A DNA stretch of 48,863 nucleotides from Candidatus Nanoarchaeia archaeon. Lineage in GTDB: Archaea > Nanobdellota > Nanobdellia > JAQUSD01. Location of the stretch: the NCBI GenBank assembly GCA_028715295.1, contig JAQUSD010000004.1:1-48863 (forward strand), given 5' to 3'. A model generated the notes under the pieces. That model made no database searches and was not told the origin of the DNA. It saw only the letters and a program-made list of their open reading frames with translations. The translations under genes were made by a program, and so were the position numbers. Below are positions 1 to 8,040 of this stretch, piece by piece. Every line of letters begins with the position of its first letter. The stretch's first letter is position 1.

Positions 1-1
1 C

Positions 2-1465
2 ACTGGCGGGTACAGGTTCAGGCAGACAGCAGGTTTCAGGATTGAAGGTATAGAAAATAAGATAAAAGATTATGAAAAAGAAATTGATAATCTTGGCAGT
101 AAAATCAAGGAGCTTTCTTCAACCTCTAATGCTCTTGAGTCAACAATAATAACCTTTAGAATAGAAAAGAATAATCTTGAAAATGAAATTAATTTCTTTG
201 AACACAGGGTTTCTGAAATAACAGAAGAAATTAATAAGCTTAAAGATATGCCTGATGTTTCTGAAATAAAGCAAAAAATAAAAGAACTTGAAGACAAGAA
301 AAAAACACTCTCTGTAAACAGGAAAAAAGTTGATGATGACGAAATTGAAAAGCTGAAGCAGGAAATCACTGAACTTAGGAAAAACGAAGAATTGATTTCA
401 GTAGATTTTCATAAAATTTCAGTCAGGTATGAGATGCTTAATAATGAAAAAGAAGGGCTTTTCAAAAATGTAATGCCTGGCATAAAGAAGGATATGCAGT
501 CTTTCAGGGACGAACTTTCTGAACTTAAAGAAAAACTTGAACAGATTAAAAAAGAGCTTGCTGAAAAAGATAAAGCTACAAAATCTCTTAGAAAAGAGAG
601 AGAATCCCTTTTAGATGAGAAAGACAAGATTGAAGAGAAAAATGAGAAATTACTTTCTGAAATAGATAAAATTGAAGATAAAAAACATAACATAGAACTG
701 AACAACCAAAAGTTTGAAGTCCAAATGGCTAATCATAAAGCAGTACTGGACACTTTAAAAAATAAATTTGAGGAGTATAAAGGAATAAAGATAGAAATAG
801 AAATAACAAAGAAACCAGAAGCAATAGAACAGGAAATAAGGAAGATAGAGGATAAAATAATAGAACTTGGAAATGTAAACATGCTTGCACTTGAAGAATA
901 CAAAAAAATAGAACAGCAGTATCTTAAAATTGAAAGCCAGGTTAAGGTTCTTGAGTCAGAGAAGAATGATGTTTTAAAAATGATTGAAGAAATTGAATCA
1001 AGGAAAAAACATACTTTTATTGAGTCATTTAACGGCGTTTCTAAAAGCTTTGAAAGTCTTTTCTCTCAACTTTCACCAGACGGATGGGGCAAACTTGTCC
1101 TTGAGAATGCAGAAGACCCTTTTTCAGGAGGTATTGAGATTGAAGCAAAGCCAAGGGGAAAGAAAGTTATGACTTTAAATCTTCTTAGCGGCGGGGAGAA
1201 AACAATAACAGCATTAGCGTTTATATTTGCAATACAGGAATCTAAGATGTCCCCTTTCTATGTGATGGATGAAATAGATTCTGCTCTTGACAAGGAAAAC
1301 TCAAAGAGATTAGCAGTTCTTATTGAAAAATATTCAAGTGAGTCTCAGTTCATTGTGATAAGCCACAATGATACTCTTATAGGCTCTGCTGACAGGCTTA
1401 TTGGTGTTTCAATGGATGCAAAATCCGGAGAATCCAAAATAGTTGGAATTAAAATGCCTAATTAA
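2..1465 (+). CDS. smc: SMC chromosome segregation ATPase, C-terminal half (partial)
   Basis: The frame is open from base 2, so the window starts inside the gene; 487 residues remain. The first residues (a TGGYRF stretch) look like the end of an SMC hinge. About 300 residues of charged coiled coil follow, then the C-terminal ATPase head: signature motif LLSGGEK near residue 394, Walker B YVMDEID near 420 with D-loop SALD, and switch histidine ISHND near 453. In the family, the two heads dimerise with ATP to organise and segregate the chromosome. The remaining length fits a full post-hinge SMC arm, so I see no truncation other than the window edge. The stop overlaps the convergent Yip1 gene by 4 nt. 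Confidence 0.97.
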   Translation, partial: TGGYRFRQTAGFRIEGIENKIKDYEKEIDNLGSKIKELSSTSNALESTIITFRIEKNNLENEINFFEHRVSEITEEINKLKDMPDVSEIKQKIKELEDKKKTLSVNRKKVDDDEIEKLKQEITELRKNEELISVDFHKISVRYEMLNNEKEGLFKNVMPGIKKDMQSFRDELSELKEKLEQIKKELAEKDKATKSLRKERESLLDEKDKIEEKNEKLLSEIDKIEDKKHNIELNNQKFEVQMANHKAVLDTLKNKFEEYKGIKIEIEITKKPEAIEQEIRKIEDKIIELGNVNMLALEEYKKIEQQYLKIESQVKVLESEKNDVLKMIEEIESRKKHTFIESFNGVSKSFESLFSQLSPDGWGKLVLENAEDPFSGGIEIEAKPRGKKVMTLNLLSGGEKTITALAFIFAIQESKMSPFYVMDEIDSALDKENSKRLAVLIEKYSSESQFIVISHNDTLIGSADRLIGVSMDAKSGESKIVGIKMPN

Positions 1466-2040
1466 ACAATAATTGTGCTCCCGAAAATAAAAAGCTCCAT
1501 TATAATTATTGACATTACTCCTACAAGGACAATCAGCGAATTGATATTTTCAGTTTTATATGCAATTTTTGGAAAAATGTAGAACTGCATAAAAACAGAA
1601 TAAACTGCAAGGAATACTGAAATAATAGGAATATAACCCCCTATTACACAGGGAGCAATGCCGTAACATGCACACCTTAAGGCGTCAGTAAAAGTTCCTG
1701 TTCCTTTCAGGATTTTTTTGTAAATTATATGGATTATCAAGGCAGTTATCGGCAATATGATAAATGAAAAGAAAACAATCCATGTGGGCATAAACATAAA
1801 AACAACACTTCCATAAGTGGGCAGTATTGCTTCAGCGATTTTATACGCTAAAATTTGGGATTGCAATGAAGAGGTTAAATCAGTATTTCTGACACCCATT
1901 ACATTAAACAAAGGAGTCACAAGCGCAATAAAGAGTAATGATGCTGTGAAAAAAATAAATGGCTGCTTCCAGCCCTCTTTTTTTGTTTTTTCAAATGTTT
2001 TTTCAGGATTAAATATAAACTCCAACAGTCTTGTGTTCAT
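1462..2040 (-). CDS. Yip1-domain integral membrane protein
   Basis: A 192-residue protein with about five hydrophobic segments (near residues 28-48, 78-105, 125-145, 148-160 and 168-190). The N-terminal FIFNPEKTF motif and the central GTGTFTDALRCACYGIAP stretch are typical of Yip1-domain proteins. Prokaryotic members are membrane proteins of unknown role, while eukaryotic relatives work with Rab GTPases. It converges on smc with a 4-nt overlap, so the two are not co-transcribed. The TrmH-family gene lies 26 bp upstream on the same strand. The family assignment rests on motif recognition; the function is unknown. Confidence 0.8.
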   Translation of the reverse strand: MNTRLLEFIFNPEKTFEKTKKEGWKQPFIFFTASLLFIALVTPLFNVMGVRNTDLTSSLQSQILAYKIAEAILPTYGSVVFMFMPTWIVFFSFIILPITALIIHIIYKKILKGTGTFTDALRCACYGIAPCVIGGYIPIISVFLAVYSVFMQFYIFPKIAYKTENINSLIVLVGVMSIIIMELFIFGSTIIV

Positions 2041-2066
2041 TATTTATTATGATTATTCCACTTAAT

Positions 2067-2792
2067 TTAACTGTTTCTCTGTCTCACAATCTCATATAAA
2101 ATTATCCCTGCTGAAACAGAAACATTAAGGCTTGTTACTTTCCCCTGAACAGGTATTCTTACAATAAAATCACATCTCTGTTTTGTTATTCTTTTCAAAC
2201 CAGTATCTTCTCCGCCAAGTACGACAGCAACAGGCCCCTTATATTTTATGTCAGTGTATGGAACTTCACCATCCATATCTGCTCCAATCACCATAAAACC
2301 CCTTTCCTTAAGATATTCAGCTGTTTTTGTTGTGTTGCTGGATTTTATTATGTTTATATACTCTGTTGCTCCTGTGCTTGCTTTTATTGCGTCTGTATTG
2401 AGAGGTGCAAAATCTTTTTCAGGAACAACCAGCGCATTGACCCCCGCTGTTTCAGCTGTTCTTATTATTGAACCGTAATTTCTTGGATCTTTTATCCCTT
2501 CAAGTATCAGCACAAGCGGATTTTTTAATTTCAAAATTCTTCTTAGTCCTATCTGGCTTCTACCGCCTGCTTTTGCAATTATACCCTGATGGTTTTTGCT
2601 TTCTGAAAGCTGGCTAAGCTGTTTTCTACTCACATATTTTACCTTAACATCTTTTTCTTTTGCAAGGTAAAGAATTTCTTTTAATTTTGAATCTTTTTTA
2701 ATCCCTTCGTAAATAAATATCCGGTATAATTTTCTTTTTCCTGCTTTCAGGCTTTCAAGAATTGGGTTTTTTCCATAAAGCATTATATACAT
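2067..2792 (-). CDS. TrmH/SpoU-family RNA 2'-O-methyltransferase (RlmB-like)
   Basis: 241 residues. The N-terminal substrate-binding region begins LYGKNPILESL and ends with the NHQGI motif. The SPOUT catalytic domain follows, with motif 1 NYGSIIRTAE, motif 2 VVLGGEDTGL and motif 3 IPVQGKVTSLNVSVSAG, which form the trefoil-knot SAM site. The family methylates ribose 2'-OH groups; bacterial RlmB acts on 23S rRNA G2251. The architecture is closest to RlmB, but substrate is not readable from sequence. ATG at 2783 (MLYGKNP) is an alternative start. The start at 2792 lies one base past the stop of the secreted-protein gene upstream, so the two genes are probably co-transcribed. Confidence 0.88.
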   Translation of the reverse strand: MYIMLYGKNPILESLKAGKRKLYRIFIYEGIKKDSKLKEILYLAKEKDVKVKYVSRKQLSQLSESKNHQGIIAKAGGRSQIGLRRILKLKNPLVLILEGIKDPRNYGSIIRTAETAGVNALVVPEKDFAPLNTDAIKASTGATEYINIIKSSNTTKTAEYLKERGFMVIGADMDGEVPYTDIKYKGPVAVVLGGEDTGLKRITKQRCDFIVRIPVQGKVTSLNVSVSAGIILYEIVRQRNS

Positions 2793-2793
2793 T

Positions 2794-3432
2794 TTAAGCT
2801 CCCGCAGTTCTATTACTTAAATTAGCAAAAGCATCCTGCAAATCAGCATAGCCTGAAAAGAAGTTTATCCAGTTAAGCGTGTATATGCCTGCATACCAGG
2901 GTTCTATAACAAAGTCTCCTGTGAAAAAACCGCCTATGAATGTTCTTGGTATATCTCCTACAGCAAAAACAATCCACTGCCACCAGACATATTTGCCATC
3001 CACAAGGTTATTTAATTTAAGCGATAGAGTATAAACCAATGACAAATCAAATTTAACATAAATCTTTTTCAGTTCTGTTCTTTGTTCAATGTCAAAAACC
3101 AATGACTTTATTGAAGAGTCTTCAATAGCCATTCCAGCCTGAAAAATCGGCTCTTTTTCATATCTTATGTCTATTATAAACTCATAGCCGTCCCACGCTT
3201 TGATCGCATTTTTTAGTTTTTCATTGCTGTTTATTTTTTCATTTAGGTTTTCCATAATAACTATGTCAGCCTCCTGAGATTTAAGAGAATTATATGTATT
3301 GTTTAATTTTTCAACAATTTCAATTATCTGGGCGTCCAGATGCACTCCCTCTGTTTGGCTGTAAGCAATCGGCATGCTGGATAAAAAAATTAGCCCTGAA
3401 ATAATAAAAGCAATGACTGAGATTTTTTTCAT
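2794..3432 (-). CDS. secreted or membrane-anchored protein of unknown function
   Basis: 212 residues. The N-terminus has two lysines, a hydrophobic stretch to about residue 20 and a likely signal-peptidase site after IAYSQ. The mature part is mixed alpha/beta with a hydrophobic, Trp-rich stretch around residues 148-190 (WWQWIVFAVGDIP), which may be a membrane-associated hairpin. There are no cysteines and no recognised catalytic motif. It directly precedes the TrmH-family gene (1-bp spacing), which looks like operon packing rather than a functional link. I do not recognise the family. Confidence 0.7.
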   Translation of the reverse strand: MKKISVIAFIISGLIFLSSMPIAYSQTEGVHLDAQIIEIVEKLNNTYNSLKSQEADIVIMENLNEKINSNEKLKNAIKAWDGYEFIIDIRYEKEPIFQAGMAIEDSSIKSLVFDIEQRTELKKIYVKFDLSLVYTLSLKLNNLVDGKYVWWQWIVFAVGDIPRTFIGGFFTGDFVIEPWYAGIYTLNWINFFSGYADLQDAFANLSNRTAGA

Positions 3433-3475
3433 AATAATATAACCATAACCTTATGTGCTTAAAAATCTTTCAGAA

Positions 3476-3549
3476 TGGGCGCACCCGGATTCGAACCGGG
3501 GACCTCCGCCACGTCAAGGCGACGTCATAACCAACTAGACCATGCGCCC
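3476..3549 (-). tRNA. tRNA-Val (anticodon GAC)
   Basis: A full cloverleaf reads on the minus strand: acceptor GGGCGCA paired with TGCGCCC, a D arm with GTC/GAC, anticodon stem TCGCC/GGCGG with loop TTGACGT, and T arm CCGGG-TTCGAAT-CCCGG type. The anticodon GAC reads valine codons GUC and GUU. The discriminator base is A and CCA is not encoded. No intron. Confidence 0.96.
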
Positions 3550-3576
3550 GTATACTAAACTCTTTAAGAATTGTAT

Positions 3577-4002
3577 TTATAATTGTTTTGATTGCAGATG
3601 CGCAATAAATTTTTTATTTTTAGGAACCTCAACTTCTTTTTCATCTATAAACATCTTGAGATTCTTTATTTCGCCTTCAATATGTGCTTTGCATCTGTCA
3701 ATTCTTCCTTCAGGGTATGTTGTACACCCAAGCAAATCAAGTATGCCCATATCTTGTCTCTGGTTGTAAACAGAACATCTGAAATAAAATTCATCACCGT
3801 CTGTTACCCTATCCAGGTATTTGCATCTATACGCCTTTTCTTTAACCCATTTCCCTTTTGAATTTAATACATCATATTCAATTCTTATATCCCACCTTGT
3901 TCCAGGGCCATAACTCTTTCTCCATCCAATCCAGTCTTCTGCCTGCGGGTCGTCTAAAAAACAGCAAAGCCCGTCAAAACATGGGCCAATCTTCATTTTC
4001 AT
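3577..4002 (-). CDS. small cysteine-cluster protein (YkgJ-like), putative Fe/Zn binding
   Basis: 141 residues with about eight cysteines. These lie in an N-terminal CFDGLCC, single YRCKY and FRCSVY sites, and a C-terminal CTTYPEGRIDRC. Their spacing resembles the YkgJ-type putative metal-chelating cluster proteins, though not every canonical position is obvious. There are no membrane segments, so it is probably cytoplasmic. It lies between tRNA-Val and a divergently transcribed flavodoxin gene with an AT-rich shared promoter region (4003-4083). A role in electron transfer next to flavodoxin is possible but is only inferred from position. Confidence 0.65.
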   Translation of the reverse strand: MKMKIGPCFDGLCCFLDDPQAEDWIGWRKSYGPGTRWDIRIEYDVLNSKGKWVKEKAYRCKYLDRVTDGDEFYFRCSVYNQRQDMGILDLLGCTTYPEGRIDRCKAHIEGEIKNLKMFIDEKEVEVPKNKKFIAHLQSKQL

Positions 4003-4083
4003 AAGAATTTTTTGAGCAACAAGGTTTTTAATGCTTTTTAATTTATCAAAACCTTTAATTTATCATGCATATTATATGTTCTC

Positions 4084-4545
4084 ATGAAAGCCTTGATTAT
4101 ATGCAAATCAATATGCCACAACAACACTATTAAGGTTTCAGAAGCAATTTCAGAAGTTTTGAATGCAAATATAATAACCCCTGATAAGTTCAGTAAAGAA
4201 ATGCTAAAGAAATATAGTGTTATTGGGTTTGGTTCAGGCATATTTTATATGAAGCACCACAAAGAACTGCTTGAACTTGCTGATTCGCTTCCTTCTGATA
4301 TAAAACTAAAAGCTTTTGTGTTTTCAACAAGCGGTTGGGCTCAGAAAAAACCTATTGATGTTCATGCATCCTTGAGGGAAAAGTTGAAATCAAAAGGGTT
4401 TGAAATTATAGGTGAATTCTACTGCAAGGGTTATGACACCTGGAGTCCGCTTAAACTTGTGGGGGGTATAAGCAAAGGGCATCCTGACAAAAAAGATTTG
4501 GACCATGCAAGAAAATTTGCTGAAAAAATAAAAGAATCTTTTTAA
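4084..4545 (+). CDS. flavodoxin family protein
   Basis: 153 residues with a flavodoxin fold. The first beta strand ALIICKS is followed by an FMN phosphate-binding loop SICHNNT. A strand-loop VIGFGSGIFYMKH and a second isoalloxazine-side loop FVFSTSGW follow. The family carries single electrons on FMN between partners such as ferredoxin-dependent oxidoreductases, consistent with the POR operon elsewhere in the window. It is a monocistronic gene read divergently from the Cys-cluster gene. The start ATG was chosen because the first strand begins immediately after it. Confidence 0.88.
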   Translation: MKALIICKSICHNNTIKVSEAISEVLNANIITPDKFSKEMLKKYSVIGFGSGIFYMKHHKELLELADSLPSDIKLKAFVFSTSGWAQKKPIDVHASLREKLKSKGFEIIGEFYCKGYDTWSPLKLVGGISKGHPDKKDLDHARKFAEKIKESF

Positions 4546-4547
4546 TC

Positions 4548-4709
4548 TCAAACTTTTTTATTTTCCAAATCAGAAATTCTTTTCTGGACAGATTTCATAT
4601 CTCTTTTAAGAACGCTCAGCTGGCTGAGTATATCATCAATATCCCTTGAGAAAGTCTTAATCATTCCATCAGTTAATTTTTCTTTTTCTTTTGATTTTCC
4701 GAAAATCAT
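4548..4709 (-). CDS. 53-residue coiled-coil protein (small ORF)
   Basis: A complete frame from ATG at 4709 to TGA at 4548. After a Lys-rich start (MIFGKSKEKEK) the rest is a heptad-like helix (IDDILSQLSVLKRDMKSVQK), so a short coiled coil is likely. It fills the gap between flavodoxin and the pilin cluster almost exactly, ends 3 bp past the flavodoxin stop and uses the same codon style as its neighbours. No family recognised. Such short helices often act as oligomerisation or adaptor peptides; that is inference. Confidence 0.6.
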   Translation of the reverse strand: MIFGKSKEKEKLTDGMIKTFSRDIDDILSQLSVLKRDMKSVQKRISDLENKKV

Positions 4710-4742
4710 AGTGATGACATAAGTTTGTTTTAATTTTTATAC

Positions 4743-5213
4743 TTATCTGTAATTCCATAAACCTATTTTCAGGGAAGATTCCTTACCGCATGTAAGATTC
4801 AGCTTATAATCAGCTTCAACAACATCCTTTACTATTATCTTTTCATTGCAGTCTGTTCCACTGTCACATATTTTAAGTTCTCCATTTGAAGTCCATATAA
4901 CATAACTAAAATCTTTTTTGAGGGAATAGTAATCAGTAATTTCTTTTATATTGCTCTCAATAATTTCTTTTAATCCGCTTTCTCCACAAATAAACATAGA
5001 TATGTAATCATGCATTGGTACTTCCATGTATTCATAATTCATAACCACATCAAGAATTCTCCTTGAGTAAAGTGAAATGTATGACTGTTCAAATGCATTT
5101 TTTGTTTTTTCACCAGAAAATATTCCAATAACAAGCAATATTGTGATACATGCAATAATTACAGTGAGCATTTCCATTGCAGACGTCTGGGCTTTATTTG
5201 TATGCATATACAT
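4743..5213 (-). CDS. type IV pilin-like protein
   Basis: 156 residues. The start carries a class III-like leader: a short basic segment ending NKAQTSAMEML, with a Glu five residues into the mature part, and then a hydrophobic helix of about 20 residues. This is the pattern cut by archaeal prepilin peptidase. The C-terminal domain is beta-rich with a few cysteines (CGESG, ICDSGTDC, TCGKES) that could form disulfides outside the cell. It is the last gene of a run of pilin-like genes (4743-5872) and overlaps the next one upstream by 20 nt. ATG at 5207 is an alternative start. A minor or major pilin role cannot be decided. Confidence 0.72.
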   Translation of the reverse strand: MYMHTNKAQTSAMEMLTVIIACITILLVIGIFSGEKTKNAFEQSYISLYSRRILDVVMNYEYMEVPMHDYISMFICGESGLKEIIESNIKEITDYYSLKKDFSYVIWTSNGELKICDSGTDCNEKIIVKDVVEADYKLNLTCGKESSLKIGLWNYR

Positions 5214-5529
5214 TTACCTCACTGTAATTTGTGCTACTGCCAGTAAGAGCTGGAAGAGATATAATAATAAGCTCTTCATAGTTTTCAGGAAGAATTTTAG
5301 AAAAACCATATCCGGAAACCTTTAATGAAATTTCTTCTGATTCATATTCTGTTAAATTAACAAAGCTTTTTCCATATGTTCCTTGATGCAGTATTGTAAG
5401 TGCTGTTCTGTAAATATATGCTTCTCCTGATTTTGAAACATAATCTTGCAGAACATAAAACATCATGATAATGAAGAAAATTATAATCATTGATGTGAAT
5501 ATCAAAGCAGGCAAATCTTCGCTAACCAA
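5194..5529 (-). CDS. pilin-like single-span membrane protein
   Basis: 111 residues with an N-terminal hydrophobic helix of about 22 residues directly after MVSEDLPA, then a small beta-rich extracytoplasmic domain with Asn-X-Ser/Thr sites (NLT, NYS). The arrangement is pilin- or pseudopilin-like, but no clean peptidase motif is visible, so it may be an uncleaved minor subunit. It overlaps the upstream gene by 8 nt and the downstream gene by 20 nt, so translation is probably coupled in the pilin operon. Confidence 0.62.
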   Translation of the reverse strand: MVSEDLPALIFTSMIIIFFIIMMFYVLQDYVSKSGEAYIYRTALTILHQGTYGKSFVNLTEYESEEISLKVSGYGFSKILPENYEELIIISLPALTGSSTNYSEVNVYAYK

Positions 5530-5872
5530 TTATTTTCACCTCATCATTTGATTTTGATATGTTTATTGTTCCTGAAAAATCAACTGACTGAATCCCAAAT
5601 TCAGCAATAGATGTTCTTGTCATATTACTGCTGTTGTAAAAAATTGTTATTGTGTTGTTTTTTGTTTCAATAGTACCTTTTATCCCAGTATCATAAATAA
5701 TTGAACCGCCATTAAGCAGGTTTTCCCCTATTTTTGCTATGTTCTCGCACTGCTTTGCAATAATATCCTCCTGTGTAAATGATGCCTGCAAATTATAGAA
5801 AACTGCAAGACTTGAGAATATGATTATTACATAAAGCATAACCGCAATTTTGCTGAATATTACATTAATCAT
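5522..5872 (-). CDS. pilin-like single-span membrane protein
   Basis: 116 residues from the ATG at 5872, which overlaps the trm5 stop as ATGATTAA. A longer frame from 5911 would intrude 47 nt into trm5 and add no recognisable leader. The N-terminus MINVIFSKIAVMLYVII leads into one membrane helix. The rest is a small Thr/Asn-rich domain with several N-glycosylation-type sequons (NNT, NSS, NMT, NIS). Its position and form match the neighbouring pilin-like genes. Confidence 0.6.
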   Translation of the reverse strand: MINVIFSKIAVMLYVIIIFSSLAVFYNLQASFTQEDIIAKQCENIAKIGENLLNGGSIIYDTGIKGTIETKNNTITIFYNSSNMTRTSIAEFGIQSVDFSGTINISKSNDEVKIIG

Positions 5873-6698
5873 CTGACTCAACTTTGAAATCAATGCATGT
5901 TCTGTATTCATACGGCTTTCTCTGTCCGCACGTTTTTTTTGAAATTATTTTTGCTTTTGCTTTCAGGGATTTAATCCAGTTTTCCGCCTTTGAATACATA
6001 TCAGATGAGTCAAGAAAATGATAAAAATGTATCATAGTTCCATTTTTTGATATTTTTAATGCGTCTTTCAGGAAATTTTCCGAACTTTCGGGAAGATTCA
6101 TAATTATTCTGTCTGCTTTTACACCCTTTTTTCTTAATTCAGAGGTTATTTTTTTAGCATTACCAAGAATAGGGATTACTTTATCTTCAACTTTGTTTAT
6201 CTTTATGTTTTCCTTGAGATATTTGAATGCCGAGCGGTTTATATCAACAGAATATATTAATTTTGGATTTGAATTTTTTGCACATTCAACTGAAAAAGCA
6301 CCAACACCAGCAAACATATCCACAATAATTTCCCCCTTTTTTACTTTCTTGTAAATTCTTTCTCTTTCAGATACAAGTCTTGGTGAGAAATATGTTTTGT
6401 TTATGTCAAGCTTAAATCTGCAGTTGTTTTCTTTGTGGATTGTTTCAGTTCTTTTATCCCCTGATATAACTTCAACTTTTCTTATTCTTGTTTTGCCCTT
6501 TGTTTTGCCCTTCCACTTTGCAACAACTTTTATGTTTTTATAATGTCCAAGAATAACTTCCCCTATTTTTTTTTCTTTTTTGGAAATTGATTTTTGGGTG
6601 GATAATATCATTATTTCTCCCACTGTATCAAATGAACGCCCTAACTCAGAAAGCTCTTTGTCGTTCAGCATGTCTTTTAATATAGTTTTTATATTCAT
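5865..6698 (-). CDS. trm5: tRNA (guanine37-N1)-methyltransferase, Trm5-type
   Basis: 277 residues from the ATG at 6698, which overlaps the upstream stop as ATGA; a GTG at 6707 is a less likely start. The RNA-binding N-terminal domain leads to the Trm5 hallmark YFSPRLVSERERI. The Rossmann domain has SAM motif I VDMFAGVGAFSVECA (near 130) and the catalytic motif NLPESSENFL (near 210). The family methylates N1 of G37 next to the anticodon in the cytoplasm and prevents frameshifting. Taw2 relatives share the fold, but the NLP(x)S motif favours Trm5. It is coupled to the TIM-barrel gene upstream and the pilin-like gene downstream, which does not imply a shared role. Confidence 0.9.
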   Translation of the reverse strand: MNIKTILKDMLNDKELSELGRSFDTVGEIMILSTQKSISKKEKKIGEVILGHYKNIKVVAKWKGKTKGKTRIRKVEVISGDKRTETIHKENNCRFKLDINKTYFSPRLVSERERIYKKVKKGEIIVDMFAGVGAFSVECAKNSNPKLIYSVDINRSAFKYLKENIKINKVEDKVIPILGNAKKITSELRKKGVKADRIIMNLPESSENFLKDALKISKNGTMIHFYHFLDSSDMYSKAENWIKSLKAKAKIISKKTCGQRKPYEYRTCIDFKVESDD

Positions 6699-7558
6699 TT
6701 GAGCCACTCTTTTATTTTAGCAAGACTCTGCTTCTTTTCTCCCCACCCCATTTCTTTCTGGCTTTTAAGCGAAAAAGATGAAAAAGCTTCTTCAGAAACC
6801 AAATATTTAACTCCTGATTTCTTAGCTTCTTTAAAAAAACTTTCAAAGTCAAAATCACTTTTACCAATTTTCATGTGGTGTGTTATAAGTTTGTTTGATT
6901 TGGAAATATCAGAATAATGCACTGTAAGAATTCTACTATTGTATGTTTTAAACCAGTCCTTCCATGTGGAATTTCTTTTTAATTCAGCATCATCAAGCAT
7001 GTTAATCCCTATATCAAAGCAGACATTAATGTTTTCTGATAAACCAACAAATTCCTTCATTATTTCAATAGGACTGTCAAAATAAGGGACTATATTTTCC
7101 ATACAGAGTTCTATGTTTTTTTTATGGCACAAAAGCTCAACTTCTCCTGCAAGAGTTTTTGCAATTGACAATATATCAAAATAGATTTCATCATTTATTT
7201 TTCTGTTTGTTATAAACTGCATTACTGGGTGGTGCACACTGTATTCAGCATTTATATCCCCTGCAAATTTTATCGCCTTTTTTATTGAATTTATAAAATA
7301 ATCTCCCTTGCTTTCGTTTATTACAGAATATTTCCCATTGTCGTCAACAATTAGGTAATTAAAAGGAAGATGAACTCCAACAGGAATCTTTGCTTTTTTA
7401 ACAGCAGTAATCTCTTCTTTTTTGATTTCCTCAGGCCATTTAACTCCGTCTAAACCAATTTCTATTCCGTCGTATCCTGATTTTAAAGCTGATTCTGCAA
7501 ATTCAGCAAGCTTCATCTTTGAACCGTAAAAAGGCCCTACTGAACACATATGCTTCAT
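6695..7558 (-). CDS. sugar phosphate isomerase/epimerase-like TIM-barrel protein
   Basis: 287 residues of the AP-endonuclease-2/xylose-isomerase-like barrel. Recognisable strands and metal-ligand positions are DGIEIGLDG, PVGVHLPFNYL, SVHHP, IELCMENI (Glu near 152), VCFDIGINM (Asp) and ILTVHYSD (His). EEAF near the C-terminus supplies the last Glu. Family members use divalent metals for isomerisation or, in the endonuclease IV branch, DNA repair. The gene overlaps trm5 by 4 nt. The substrate is unknown. Confidence 0.82.
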   Translation of the reverse strand: MKHMCSVGPFYGSKMKLAEFAESALKSGYDGIEIGLDGVKWPEEIKKEEITAVKKAKIPVGVHLPFNYLIVDDNGKYSVINESKGDYFINSIKKAIKFAGDINAEYSVHHPVMQFITNRKINDEIYFDILSIAKTLAGEVELLCHKKNIELCMENIVPYFDSPIEIMKEFVGLSENINVCFDIGINMLDDAELKRNSTWKDWFKTYNSRILTVHYSDISKSNKLITHHMKIGKSDFDFESFFKEAKKSGVKYLVSEEAFSSFSLKSQKEMGWGEKKQSLAKIKEWLK

Positions 7559-7579
7559 TGATGAGTAATTAAAATATTA

Positions 7580-8008
7580 TCATTTAAATGTTATGCTGTG
7601 ATTTGTTTCCTTAAGTGATCCCCCATACTGAAGTATTATTTCATGAGTTCCTCTCCCAAGGGTTTCAATGCTGTTTACCTTTGTTATATTAATATACACT
7701 GATTTAAGATTTATTGTATTAACAACAGAATCTTCATTCAATACTTCTATTTTATCGTCTTCATTAAACCTTACATAATGCCCTGAAGGAACATAAAGCG
7801 TAATTCTATTAAAGCTCCCATAATCTGATGAAGCCTTCATAATCTGCATTTTGTCAATCATGGTTTGAAGAGAATCATACATTTCTTTCTGTTCTTTAAA
7901 TGATGTTAAGTCATTCATCTGCATGCTGAATATTGAAACAGCAAACAGGATTATGAATATTGAAATAAGAAGAACATAAGGCATTGATTCTATACCCTTT
8001 TGATTCAT
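7580..8008 (-). CDS. type IV pilin-like protein with class III signal
   Basis: 142 residues. The leader NQKGIES followed by a 20-residue hydrophobic helix (YVLLISIFIILFAVSIF) is a classic KG-x-E prepilin peptidase site, with Glu at +2. After a helical spine (MNDLTSFKEQKEMYDSLQ) comes a small beta domain ending HSITFK. It lies 32 bp downstream of another pilin-like gene (8041-8676) on the same strand, and probably forms part of the pilus made by the adjacent TadA/TadC machinery. Confidence 0.78.
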   Translation of the reverse strand: MNQKGIESMPYVLLISIFIILFAVSIFSMQMNDLTSFKEQKEMYDSLQTMIDKMQIMKASSDYGSFNRITLYVPSGHYVRFNEDDKIEVLNEDSVVNTINLKSVYINITKVNSIETLGRGTHEIILQYGGSLKETNHSITFK

Positions 8009-8040
8009 GAAGTTAAAGAACTGGTTAAACCTTTTAAATC

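Noticed and set aside
4710-4742. GTGATGA resembling a C box of a C/D sRNA
   Set aside because: No matching D box (CTGA) at a suitable distance in the gap.
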